Shown: piece after piece, positions 21,889-36,800 of the stretch
How the letters are laid out: each line of letters begins with the position of its first letter
How positions within the stretch are numbered: the first letter of the stretch is position 1
NCBI GenBank assembly: GCA_914767715.1
Contig: OU612068.1
Coordinates: 16,430,001 to 16,494,000, forward strand
Direction: 5' to 3'
Origin: Membranipora membranacea
Lineage: Eukaryota > Bryozoa > Gymnolaemata > Cheilostomatida > Membraniporidae
Length of the DNA: 64,000 bases
Translations under genes and position numbers: made by a program
Notes under the pieces: model-generated
What the model was told of the DNA's origin: nothing
What the model saw: the letters and a program-made list of their open reading frames with translations, nothing else
Database searches by the model: none

Positions 21889-24800
21889 ACTTTCTAAACT
21901 CAAGCATCTGTCAGAAAAGGCCAGTATTATGGCCGCTAACCTGATGGCTTACTGACTGAAATTAGCTAATCATCAAAGGTGTTTTGTCCACATACTCTTC
22001 ATCTGAAGCACATCCAAATTTATTGATGTCATGCCATATCATTCATTTGACACCGCTCTCAATTTTAAAGAATAATGGCTGATTATTCAACTGTAATCTT
22101 TGTTGCGGCCAGTGGGAGTTTGCATAGCATTGCTACAAGCATAGGTTTTCAGACAAAGGCAAAATATCCGCATAGTCAAGGCATAAATTACTTGTTCTCC
22201 AATCAACAAGATGCTCACTCAATATATTGCTGAGGGTAAATAGTTCACTCCGTGGAGATGTGATATTATAATGATATACACACATATATATGCACTGATA
22301 TATATTTTATGGATGATGGGTACATATCTGGCTCTGAGCAAGCATATGGCTACTCATGTTTGGTTGCTGGACCGCATTCCTCATCCTTGATTGGTCCACA
22401 AGTTTAGAATCTAGAATAGCTGACTCTTGTAAACTTTTGTCAAGCAGATTGCCTGAGTCATATCAATGACCACAAGTACTATTGTCAGAGACCCGCTTAT
22501 AGGCGACAAGAAGGTCTACCACTAGGTAGACACACATTTCGATAATTGCTATGATATGAAATGGTGCCTTGGTACTTGGCTAGTCGTTACATCGAACAAC
22601 TGTTGCTGGTATAATGGGTTAAGTCTGGCAGTCTTTCTCTACCAGTAACTCGCAGTCGAAGTTCTATATGCAGAATAATATGGTAGACACTAATAAACAG
22701 CGATCAATGTTGGAATTTGATCAAAATCTGTTGTCAATCATCGAGTAAGATGACTCATCATACAGTCGGTAGCTTAGCTATTATCTATTTAGTGCATAGC
22801 AGTGGAAAGCTAACTGATATGCCACTGGTCACATGGTCCAGATTTTTTGCTGCCCTCAGATAAACAATGGCAGCAACGTTTTAGATATGACATGAACAAT
22901 GAGAAGATTTGAGCAAGGGGGGTTGGATGGGTTTATGTAACTATTTGACATGATCATGTTTCTGCGTTGTCATTCTAGCTGTGTAGGACATACCTTTGGC
23001 CTAACACCCACAGTTAATGTTTAAAAACTTGAAGATATATGCCTATTTGAAACCTTAATTCTGGAATAATTAATCTCCCTTTCTTCCACCTCCAATCCCC
23101 ATTCCCTACACGTTACTATAATCCGCTGGAAGATGCTCTAGTAATTGTGGTCTAATGTGTAACGGTTATGGCATGTAGGTTGTTTTCAACTACGATTAGA
23201 AGCATATTTATGGTCTTCATCAATTTTGCAGCCATTATCATTGGCAAGCGAGATAGTTCAGTGATGCATGGACTCATTTTTACAGCTATGTGTATGTGAT
23301 TTGTCACGACAGTAACCATTGCACTGAACACGAATGTTACAATGATCATCACGTTCATTATGAATTCATAGCCTTGTTTACAAAAGCTTCAGATAGTCAT
23401 TTGAGTTTACTTGGCGAACAGTGCGAATCATCAAAATCCAATAAACTACCAGCACAGTTTCTCAATCATTGCATTAATGATGGAAGTACTCGCACTGTTC
23501 CTTATGCCTACAAGGCGTACAAGCTGTGGCTTTCCTAGACTGTTCTTATCATAGAATAATGCTCTTAGTTACAGATTTTGGCTGTGTAATTTGGTTGACA
23601 AATGGAATTTTATCTGAAAGCCATAACAAAGACTGTCGAATTGTAGGACTGGGCAAAAGATAATGACATGATATTTGATAGCAAAACAGGTTGTAATATG
23701 ATAAAAGTGCACAACAAGAAGCGGTCTTAACTTTGATACATTATGAGAATAGAATTCTTTGCAAAACAGCAGCAGTTCAGCAAGTTACAAATGATTTATA
23801 TTGTTAGAATTAATGGCAGCATAGTGAAGATACGAATTGATACATTACTTTCTAAACTCAAGCATCTGTCAGAAAAGGCCAGTATTATGGCCGCTAACCT
23901 GATGGCTTACTGACTGAAATTAGCTAATCATCAAAGGTGTTTTGTCCACATACTCTTCATCTGAAGCACATCCAAATTTATTGATGTCATGCCATATCAT
24001 TCATTTGACACCGCTCTCAATTTTAAAGAATAATGGCTGATTATTCAACTGTAATCTTTGTTGCGGCCAGTGGGAGTTTGCATAGCATTGCTACAAGCAT
24101 AGGTTTTCAGACAAAGGCAAAATATCCGCATAGTCAAGGCATAAATTACTTGTTCTCCAATCAACAAGATGCTCACTCAATATATTGCTGAGGGTAAATA
24201 GTTCACTCCGTGGAGATGTGATATTATAATGATATACACACATATATATGCACTGATATATATTTTATGGATGATGGGTACATATCTGGCTCTGAGCAAG
24301 CATATGGCTACTCATGTTTGGTTGCTGGACCGCATTCCTCATCCTTGATTGGTCCACAAGTTTAGAATCTAGAATAGCTGACTCTTGTAAACTTTTGTCA
24401 AGCAGATTGCCTGAGTCATATCAATGACCACAAGTACTATTGTCAGAGACCCGCTTATAGGCGACAAGAAGGTCTACCACTAGGTAGACACACATTTCGA
24501 TAATTGCTATGATATGAAATGGTGCCTTGGTACTTGGCTAGTCGTTACATCGAACAACTGTTGCTGGTATAATGGGTTAAGTCTGGCAGTCTTTCTCTAC
24601 CAGTAACTCGCAGTCGAAGTTCTATATGCAGAATAATATGGTAGACACTAATAAACAGCGATCAATGTTGGAATTTGATCAAAATCTGTTGTCAATCATC
24701 GAGTAAGATGACTCATCATACAGTCGGTAGCTTAGCTATTATCTATTTAGTGCATAGCAGTGGAAAGCTAACTGATATGCCACTGGTCACATGGTCCAGA

Positions 24801-27800
24801 TTTTTTGCTGCCCTCAGACAAACAATGGCAGCAACGTTTTAGATATGACATGAACAATGAGAAGATTTGAGCAAGGGGGGTTGGATGGGTTTATGTAACT
24901 ATTTGACATGATCATGTTTCTGCGTTGTCATTCTAGCTGTGTAGGACATACCTTTGGCCTAACACCCACAGTTAATGTTTAAAAACTTGAAGATATATGC
25001 CTATTTGAAACCTTAATTCTGGAATAATTAATCTCCCTTTCTTCCACCTCCAATCCCCATTCCCTACACGTTACTATAATCCGCTGGAAGATGCTCTAGT
25101 AATTGTGGTCTAATGTGTAACGGTTATGGCATGTAGGTTGTTTTCAACTACGATTAGAAGCATATTTATGGTCTTCATCAATTTTGCAGCCATTATCATT
25201 GGCAAGCGAGATAGTTCAGTGATGCATGGACTCATTTTTACAGCTATGTGTATGTGATTTGTCACGACAGTAACCATTGCACTGAACACGAATGTTACAA
25301 TGATCATCACGTTCATTATGAATTCATAGCCTTGTTTACAAAAGCTTCAGATAGTCATTTGAGTTTACTTGGCGAACAGTGCGAATCATCAAAATCCAAT
25401 AAACTACCAGCACAGTTTCTCAATCATTGCATTAATGATGGAAGTACTCGCACTGTTCCTTATGCCTACAAGGCGTACAAGCTGTGGCTTTCCTAGACTG
25501 TTCTTATCATAGAATAATGCTCTTAGTTACAGATTTTGGCTGTGTAATTTGGTTGACAAATGGAATTTTATCTGAAAGCCATAACAAAGACTGTCGAATT
25601 GTAGGACTGGGCAAAAGATAATGACATGATATTTGATAGCAAAACAGGTTGTAATATGATAAAAGTGCACAACAAGAAGCGGTCTTAACTTTGATACATT
25701 ATGAGAATAGAATTCTTTGCAAAACAGCAGCAGTTCAGCAAGTTACAAATGATTTATATTGTTAGAATTAATGGCAGCATAGTGAAGATACGAATTGATA
25801 CATTACTTTCTAAACTCAAGCATCTGTCAGAAAAGGCCAGTATTATGGCCGCTAACCTGATGGCTTACTGACTGAAATTAGCTAATCATCAAAGGTGTTT
25901 TGTCCACATACTCTTCATCTGAAGCACATCCAAATTTATTGATGTCATGCCATATCATTCATTTGACACCGCTCTCAATTTTAAAGAATAATGGCTGATT
26001 ATTCAACTGTAATCTTTGTTGCGGCCAGTGGGAGTTTGCATAGCATTGCTACAAGCATAGGTTTTCAGACAAAGGCAAAATATCCGCATAGTCAAGGCAT
26101 AAATTACTTGTTCTCCAATCAACAAGATGCTCACTCAATATATTGCTGAGGGTAAATAGTTCACTCCGTGGAGATGTGATATTATAATGATATACACACA
26201 TATATATGCACTGATATATATTTTATGGATGATGGGTACATATCTGGCTCTGAGCAAGCATATGGCTACTCATGTTTGGTTGCTGGACCGCATTCCTCAT
26301 CCTTGATTGGTCCACAAGTTTAGAATCTAGAATAGCTGACTCTTGTAAACTTTTGTCAAGCAGATTGCCTGAGTCATATCAATGACCACAAGTACTATTG
26401 TCAGAGACCCGCTTATAGGCGACAAGAAGGTCTACCACTAGGTAGACACACATTTCGATAATTGCTATGATATGAAATGGTGCCTTGGTACTTGGCTAGT
26501 CGTTACATCGAACAACTGTTGCTGGTATAATGGGTTAAGTCTGGCAGTCTTTCTCTACCAGTAACTCGCAGTCGAAGTTCTATATGCAGAATAATATGGT
26601 AGACACTAATAAACAGCGATCAATGTTGGAATTTGATCAAAATCTGTTGTCAATCATCGAGTAAGATGACTCATCATACAGTCGGTAGCTTAGCTATTAT
26701 CTATTTAGTGCATAGCAGTGGAAAGCTAACTGATATGCCACTGGTCACATGGTCCAGATTTTTTGCTGCCCTCAGACAAACAATGGCAGCAACGTTTTAG
26801 ATATGACATGAACAATGAGAAGATTTGAGCAAGGGGGGTTGGATGGGTTTATGTAACTATTTGACATGATCATGTTTCTGCGTTGTCATTCTAGCTGTGT
26901 AGGACATACCTTTGGCCTAACACCCACAGTTAATGTTTAAAAACTTGAAGATATATGCCTATTTGAAACCTTAATTCTGGAATAATTAATCTCCCTTTCT
27001 TCCACCTCCAATCCCCATTCCCTACACGTTACTATAATCCGCTGGAAGATGCTCTAGTAATTGTGGTCTAATGTGTAACGGTTATGGCATGTAGGTTGTT
27101 TTCAACTACGATTAGAAGCATATTTATGGTCTTCATCAATTTTGCAGCCATTATCATTGGCAAGCGAGATAGTTCAGTGATGCATGGACTCATTTTTACA
27201 GCTATGTGTATGTGATTTGTCACGACAGTAACCATTGCACTGAACACGAATGTTACAATGATCATCACGTTCATTATGAATTCATAGCCTTGTTTACAAA
27301 AGCTTCAGATAGTCATTTGAGTTTACTTGGCGAACAGTGCGAATCATCAAAATCCAATAAACTACCAGCACAGTTTCTCAATCATTGCATTAATGATGGA
27401 AGTACTCGCACTGTTCCTTATGCCTACAAGGCGTACAAGCTGTGGCTTTCCTAGACTGTTCTTATCATAGAATAATGCTCTTAGTTACAGATTTTGGCTG
27501 TGTAATTTGGTTGACAAATGGAATTTTATCTGAAAGCCATAACAAAGACTGTCGAATTGTAGGACTGGGCAAAAGATAATGACATGATATTTGATAGCAA
27601 AACAGGTTGTAATATGATAAAAGTGCACAACAAGAAGCGGTCTTAACTTTGATACATTATGAGAATAGAATTCTTTGCAAAACAGCAGCAGTTCAGCAAG
27701 TTACAAATGATTTATATTGTTAGAATTAATGGCAGCATAGTGAAGATACGAATTGATACATTACTTTCTAAACTCAAGCATCTGTCAGAAAAGGCCAGTA

Positions 27801-30800
27801 TTATGGCCGCTAACCTGATGGCTTACTGACTGAAATTAGCTAATCATCAAAGGTGTTTTGTCCACATACTCTTCATCTGAAGCACATCCAAATTTATTGA
27901 TGTCATGCCATATCATTCATTTGACACCGCTCTCAATTTTAAAGAATAATGGCTGATTATTCAACTGTAATCTTTGTTGCGGCCAGTGGGAGTTTGCATA
28001 GCATTGCTACAAGCATAGGTTTTCAGACAAAGGCAAAATATCCGCATAGTCAAGGCATAAATTACTTGTTCTCCAATCAACAAGATGCTCACTCAATATA
28101 TTGCTGAGGGTAAATAGTTCACTCCGTGGAGATGTGATATTATAATGATATACACACATATATATGCACTGATATATATTTTATGGATGATGGGTACATA
28201 TCTGGCTCTGAGCAAGCATATGGCTACTCATGTTTGGTTGCTGGACCGCATTCCTCATCCTTGATTGGTCCACAAGTTTAGAATCTAGAATAGCTGACTC
28301 TTGTAAACTTTTGTCAAGCAGATTGCCTGAGTCATATCAATGACCACAAGTACTATTGTCAGAGACCCGCTTATAGGCGACAAGAAGGTCTACCACTAGG
28401 TAGACACACATTTCGATAATTGCTATGATATGAAATGGTGCCTTGGTACTTGGCTAGTCGTTACATCGAACAACTGTTGCTGGTATAATGGGTTAAGTCT
28501 GGCAGTCTTTCTCTACCAGTAACTCGCAGTCGAAGTTCTATATGCAGAATAATATGGTAGACACTAATAAACAGCGATCAATGTTGGAATTTGATCAAAA
28601 TCTGTTGTCAATCATCGAGTAAGATGACTCATCATACAGTCGGTAGCTTAGCTATTATCTATTTAGTGCATAGCAGTGGAAAGCTAACTGATATGCCACT
28701 GGTCACATGGTCCAGATTTTTTGCTGCCCTCAGACAAACAATGGCAGCAACGTTTTAGATATGACATGAACAATGAGAAGATTTGAGCAAGGGGGGTTGG
28801 ATGGGTTTATGTAACTATTTGACATGATCATGTTTCTGCGTTGTCATTCTAGCTGTGTAGGACATACCTTTGGCCTAACACCCACAGTTAATGTTTAAAA
28901 ACTTGAAGATATATGCCTATTTGAAACCTTAATTCTGGAATAATTAATCTCCCTTTCTTCCACCTCCAATCCCCATTCCCTACACGTTACTATAATCCGC
29001 TGGAAGATGCTCTAGTAATTGTGGTCTAATGTGTAACGGTTATGGCATGTAGGTTGTTTTCAACTACGATTAGAAGCATATTTATGGTCTTCATCAATTT
29101 TGCAGCCATTATCATTGGCAAGCGAGATAGTTCAGTGATGCATGGACTCATTTTTACAGCTATGTGTATGTGATTTGTCACGACAGTAACCATTGCACTG
29201 AACACGAATGTTACAATGATCATCACGTTCATTATGAATTCATAGCCTTGTTTACAAAAGCTTCAGATAGTCATTTGAGTTTACTTGGCGAACAGTGCGA
29301 ATCATCAAAATCCAATAAACTACCAGCACAGTTTCTCAATCATTGCATTAATGATGGAAGTACTCGCACTGTTCCTTATGCCTACAAGGCGTACAAGCTG
29401 TGGCTTTCCTAGACTGTTCTTATCATAGAATAATGCTCTTAGTTACAGATTTTGGCTGTGTAATTTGGTTGACAAATGGAATTTTATCTGAAAGCCATAA
29501 CAAAGACTGTCGAATTGTAGGACTGGGCAAAAGATAATGACATGATATTTGATAGCAAAACAGGTTGTAATATGATAAAAGTGCACAACAAGAAGCGGTC
29601 TTAACTTTGATACATTATGAGAATAGAATTCTTTGCAAAACAGCAGCAGTTCAGCAAGTTACAAATGATTTATATTGTTAGAATTAATGGCAGCATAGTG
29701 AAGATACGAATTGATACATTACTTTCTAAACTCAAGCATCTGTCAGAAAAGGCCAGTATTATGGCCGCTAACCTGATGGCTTACTGACTGAAATTAGCTA
29801 ATCATCAAAGGTGTTTTGTCCACATACTCTTCATCTGAAGCACATCCAAATTTATTGATGTCATGCCATATCATTCATTTGACACCGCTCTCAATTTTAA
29901 AGAATAATGGCTGATTATTCAACTGTAATCTTTGTTGCGGCCAGTGGGAGTTTGCATAGCATTGCTACAAGCATAGGTTTTCAGACAAAGGCAAAATATC
30001 CGCATAGTCAAGGCATAAATTACTTGTTCTCCAATCAACAAGATGCTCACTCAATATATTGCTGAGGGTAAATAGTTCACTCCGTGGAGATGTGATATTA
30101 TAATGATATACACACATATATATGCACTGATATATATTTTATGGATGATGGGTACATATCTGGCTCTGAGCAAGCATATGGCTACTCATGTTTGGTTGCT
30201 GGACCGCATTCCTCATCCTTGATTGGTCCACAAGTTTAGAATCTAGAATAGCTGACTCTTGTAAACTTTTGTCAAGCAGATTGCCTGAGTCATATCAATG
30301 ACCACAAGTACTATTGTCAGAGACCCGCTTATAGGCGACAAGAAGGTCTACCACTAGGTAGACACACATTTCGATAATTGCTATGATATGAAATGGTGCC
30401 TTGGTACTTGGCTAGTCGTTACATCGAACAACTGTTGCTGGTATAATGGGTTAAGTCTGGCAGTCTTTCTCTACCAGTAACTCGCAGTCGAAGTTCTATA
30501 TGCAGAATAATATGGTAGACACTAATAAACAGCGATCAATGTTGGAATTTGATCAAAATCTGTTGTCAATCATCGAGTAAGATGACTCATCATACAGTCG
30601 GTAGCTTAGCTATTATCTATTTAGTGCATAGCAGTGGAAAGCTAACTGATATGCCACTGGTCACATGGTCCAGATTTTTTGCTGCCCTCAGACAAACAAT
30701 GGCAGCAACGTTTTAGATATGACATGAACAATGAGAAGATTTGAGCAAGGGGGGTTGGATGGGTTTATGTAACTATTTGACATGATCATGTTTCTGCGTT

Positions 30801-33800
30801 GTCATTCTAGCTGTGTAGGACATACCTTTGGCCTAACACCCACAGTTAATGTTTAAAAACTTGAAGATATATGCCTATTTGAAACCTTAATTCTGGAATA
30901 ATTAATCTCCCTTTCTTCCACCTCCAATCCCCATTCCCTACACGTTACTATAATCCGCTGGAAGATGCTCTAGTAATTGTGGTCTAATGTGTAACGGTTA
31001 TGGCATGTAGGTTGTTTTCAACTACGATTAGAAGCATATTTATGGTCTTCATCAATTTTGCAGCCATTATCATTGGCAAGCGAGATAGTTCAGTGATGCA
31101 TGGACTCATTTTTACAGCTATGTGTATGTGATTTGTCACGACAGTAACCATTGCACTGAACACGAATGTTACAATGATCATCACGTTCATTATGAATTCA
31201 TAGCCTTGTTTACAAAAGCTTCAGATAGTCATTTGAGTTTACTTGGCGAACAGTGCGAATCATCAAAATCCAATAAACTACCAGCACAGTTTCTCAATCA
31301 TTGCATTAATGATGGAAGTACTCGCACTGTTCCTTATGCCTACAAGGCGTACAAGCTGTGGCTTTCCTAGACTGTTCTTATCATAGAATAATGCTCTTAG
31401 TTACAGATTTTGGCTGTGTAATTTGGTTGACAAATGGAATTTTATCTGAAAGCCATAACAAAGACTGTCGAATTGTAGGACTGGGCAAAAGATAATGACA
31501 TGATATTTGATAGCAAAACAGGTTGTAATATGATAAAAGTGCACAACAAGAAGCGGTCTTAACTTTGATACATTATGAGAATAGAATTCTTTGCAAAACA
31601 GCAGCAGTTCAGCAAGTTACAAATGATTTATATTGTTAGAATTAATGGCAGCATAGTGAAGATACGAATTGATACATTACTTTCTAAACTCAAGCATCTG
31701 TCAGAAAAGGCCAGTATTATGGCCGCTAACCTGATGGCTTACTGACTGAAATTAGCTAATCATCAAAGGTGTTTTGTCCACATACTCTTCATCTGAAGCA
31801 CATCCAAATTTATTGATGTCATGCCATATCATTCATTTGACACCGCTCTCAATTTTAAAGAATAATGGCTGATTATTCAACTGTAATCTTTGTTGCGGCC
31901 AGTGGGAGTTTGCATAGCATTGCTACAAGCATAGGTTTTCAGACAAAGGCAAAATATCCGCATAGTCAAGGCATAAATTACTTGTTCTCCAATCAACAAG
32001 ATGCTCACTCAATATATTGCTGAGGGTAAATAGTTCACTCCGTGGAGATGTGATATTATAATGATATACACACATATATATGCACTGATATATATTTTAT
32101 GGATGATGGGTACATATCTGGCTCTGAGCAAGCATATGGCTACTCATGTTTGGTTGCTGGACCGCATTCCTCATCCTTGATTGGTCCACAAGTTTAGAAT
32201 CTAGAATAGCTGACTCTTGTAAACTTTTGTCAAGCAGATTGCCTGAGTCATATCAATGACCACAAGTACTATTGTCAGAGACCCGCTTATAGGCGACAAG
32301 AAGGTCTACCACTAGGTAGACACACATTTCGATAATTGCTATGATATGAAATGGTGCCTTGGTACTTGGCTAGTCGTTACATCGAACAACTGTTGCTGGT
32401 ATAATGGGTTAAGTCTGGCAGTCTTTCTCTACCAGTAACTCGCAGTCGAAGTTCTATATGCAGAATAATATGGTAGACACTAATAAACAGCGATCAATGT
32501 TGGAATTTGATCAAAATCTGTTGTCAATCATCGAGTAAGATGACTCATCATACAGTCGGTAGCTTAGCTATTATCTATTTAGTGCATAGCAGTGGAAAGC
32601 TAACTGATATGCCACTGGTCACATGGTCCAGATTTTTTGCTGCCCTCAGACAAACAATGGCAGCAACGTTTTAGATATGACATGAACAATGAGAAGATTT
32701 GAGCAAGGGGGGTTGGATGGGTTTATGTAACTATTTGACATGATCATGTTTCTGCGTTGTCATTCTAGCTGTGTAGGACATACCTTTGGCCTAACACCCA
32801 CAGTTAATGTTTAAAAACTTGAAGATATATGCCTATTTGAAACCTTAATTCTGGAATAATTAATCTCCCTTTCTTCCACCTCCAATCCCCATTCCCTACA
32901 CGTTACTATAATCCGCTGGAAGATGCTCTAGTAATTGTGGTCTAATGTGTAACGGTTATGGCATGTAGGTTGTTTTCAACTACGATTAGAAGCATATTTA
33001 TGGTCTTCATCAATTTTGCAGCCATTATCATTGGCAAGCGAGATAGTTCAGTGATGCATGGACTCATTTTTACAGCTATGTGTATGTGATTTGTCACGAC
33101 AGTAACCATTGCACTGAACACGAATGTTACAATGATCATCACGTTCATTATGAATTCATAGCCTTGTTTACAAAAGCTTCAGATAGTCATTTGAGTTTAC
33201 TTGGCGAACAGTGCGAATCATCAAAATCCAATAAACTACCAGCACAGTTTCTCAATCATTGCATTAATGATGGAAGTACTCGCACTGTTCCTTATGCCTA
33301 CAAGGCGTACAAGCTGTGGCTTTCCTAGACTGTTCTTATCATAGAATAATGCTCTTAGTTACAGATTTTGGCTGTGTAATTTGGTTGACAAATGGAATTT
33401 TATCTGAAAGCCATAACAAAGACTGTCGAATTGTAGGACTGGGCAAAAGATAATGACATGATATTTGATAGCAAAACAGGTTGTAATATGATAAAAGTGC
33501 ACAACAAGAAGCGGTCTTAACTTTGATACATTATGAGAATAGAATTCTTTGCAAAACAGCAGCAGTTCAGCAAGTTACAAATGATTTATATTGTTAGAAT
33601 TAATGGCAGCATAGTGAAGATACGAATTGATACATTACTTTCTAAACTCAAGCATCTGTCAGAAAAGGCCAGTATTATGGCCGCTAACCTGATGGCTTAC
33701 TGACTGAAATTAGCTAATCATCAAAGGTGTTTTGTCCACATACTCTTCATCTGAAGCACATCCAAATTTATTGATGTCATGCCATATCATTCATTTGACA

Positions 33801-36800
33801 CCGCTCTCAATTTTAAAGAATAATGGCTGATTATTCAACTGTAATCTTTGTTGCGGCCAGTGGGAGTTTGCATAGCATTGCTACAAGCATAGGTTTTCAG
33901 ACAAAGGCAAAATATCCGCATAGTCAAGGCATAAATTACTTGTTCTCCAATCAACAAGATGCTCACTCAATATATTGCTGAGGGTAAATAGTTCACTCCG
34001 TGGAGATGTGATATTATAATGATATACACACATATATATGCACTGATATATATTTTATGGATGATGGGTACATATCTGGCTCTGAGCAAGCATATGGCTA
34101 CTCATGTTTGGTTGCTGGACCGCATTCCTCATCCTTGATTGGTCCACAAGTTTAGAATCTAGAATAGCTGACTCTTGTAAACTTTTGTCAAGCAGATTGC
34201 CTGAGTCATATCAATGACCACAAGTACTATTGTCAGAGACCCGCTTATAGGCGACAAGAAGGTCTACCACTAGGTAGACACACATTTCGATAATTGCTAT
34301 GATATGAAATGGTGCCTTGGTACTTGGCTAGTCGTTACATCGAACAACTGTTGCTGGTATAATGGGTTAAGTCTGGCAGTCTTTCTCTACCAGTAACTCG
34401 CAGTCGAAGTTCTATATGCAGAATAATATGGTAGACACTAATAAACAGCGATCAATGTTGGAATTTGATCAAAATCTGTTGTCAATCATCGAGTAAGATG
34501 ACTCATCATACAGTCGGTAGCTTAGCTATTATCTATTTAGTGCATAGCAGTGGAAAGCTAACTGATATGCCACTGGTCACATGGTCCAGATTTTTTGCTG
34601 CCCTCAGACAAACAATGGCAGCAACGTTTTAGATATGACATGAACAATGAGAAGATTTGAGCAAGGGGGGTTGGATGGGTTTATGTAACTATTTGACATG
34701 ATCATGTTTCTGCGTTGTCATTCTAGCTGTGTAGGACATACCTTTGGCCTAACACCCACAGTTAATGTTTAAAAACTTGAAGATATATGCCTATTTGAAA
34801 CCTTAATTCTGGAATAATTAATCTCCCTTTCTTCCACCTCCAATCCCCATTCCCTACACGTTACTATAATCCGCTGGAAGATGCTCTAGTAATTGTGGTC
34901 TAATGTGTAACGGTTATGGCATGTAGGTTGTTTTCAACTACGATTAGAAGCATATTTATGGTCTTCATCAATTTTGCAGCCATTATCATTGGCAAGCGAG
35001 ATAGTTCAGTGATGCATGGACTCATTTTTACAGCTATGTGTATGTGATTTGTCACGACAGTAACCATTGCACTGAACACGAATGTTACAATGATCATCAC
35101 GTTCATTATGAATTCATAGCCTTGTTTACAAAAGCTTCAGATAGTCATTTGAGTTTACTTGGCGAACAGTGCGAATCATCAAAATCCAATAAACTACCAG
35201 CACAGTTTCTCAATCATTGCATTAATGATGGAAGTACTCGCACTGTTCCTTATGCCTACAAGGCGTACAAGCTGTGGCTTTCCTAGACTGTTCTTATCAT
35301 AGAATAATGCTCTTAGTTACAGATTTTGGCTGTGTAATTTGGTTGACAAATGGAATTTTATCTGAAAGCCATAACAAAGACTGTCGAATTGTAGGACTGG
35401 GCAAAAGATAATGACATGATATTTGATAGCAAAACAGGTTGTAATATGATAAAAGTGCACAACAAGAAGCGGTCTTAACTTTGATACATTATGAGAATAG
35501 AATTCTTTGCAAAACAGCAGCAGTTCAGCAAGTTACAAATGATTTATATTGTTAGAATTAATGGCAGCATAGTGAAGATACGAATTGATACATTACTTTC
35601 TAAACTCAAGCATCTGTCAGAAAAGGCCAGTATTATGGCCGCTAACCTGATGGCTTACTGACTGAAATTAGCTAATCATCAAAGGTGTTTTGTCCACATA
35701 CTCTTCATCTGAAGCACATCCAAATTTATTGATGTCATGCCATATCATTCATTTGACACCGCTCTCAATTTTAAAGAATAATGGCTGATTATTCAACTGT
35801 AATCTTTGTTGCGGCCAGTGGGAGTTTGCATAGCATTGCTACAAGCATAGGTTTTCAGACAAAGGCAAAATATCCGCATAGTCAAGGCATAAATTACTTG
35901 TTCTCCAATCAACAAGATGCTCACTCAATATATTGCTGAGGGTAAATAGTTCACTCCGTGGAGATGTGATATTATAATGATATACACACATATATATGCA
36001 CTGATATATATTTTATGGATGATGGGTACATATCTGGCTCTGAGCAAGCATATGGCTACTCATGTTTGGTTGCTGGACCGCATTCCTCATCCTTGATTGG
36101 TCCACAAGTTTAGAATCTAGAATAGCTGACTCTTGTAAACTTTTGTCAAGCAGATTGCCTGAGTCATATCAATGACCACAAGTACTATTGTCAGAGACCC
36201 GCTTATAGGCGACAAGAAGGTCTACCACTAGGTAGACACACATTTCGATAATTGCTATGATATGAAATGGTGCCTTGGTACTTGGCTAGTCGTTACATCG
36301 AACAACTGTTGCTGGTATAATGGGTTAAGTCTGGCAGTCTTTCTCTACCAGTAACTCGCAGTCGAAGTTCTATATGCAGAATAATATGGTAGACACTAAT
36401 AAACAGCGATCAATGTTGGAATTTGATCAAAATCTGTTGTCAATCATCGAGTAAGATGACTCATCATACAGTCGGTAGCTTAGCTATTATCTATTTAGTG
36501 CATAGCAGTGGAAAGCTAACTGATATGCCACTGGTCACATGGTCCAGATTTTTTGCTGCCCTCAGACAAACAATGGCAGCAACGTTTTAGATATGACATG
36601 AACAATGAGAAGATTTGAGCAAGGGGGGTTGGATGGGTTTATGTAACTATTTGACATGATCATGTTTCTGCGTTGTCATTCTAGCTGTGTAGGACATACC
36701 TTTGGCCTAACACCCACAGTTAATGTTTAAAAACTTGAAGATATATGCCTATTTGAAACCTTAATTCTGGAATAATTAATCTCCCTTTCTTCCACCTCCA

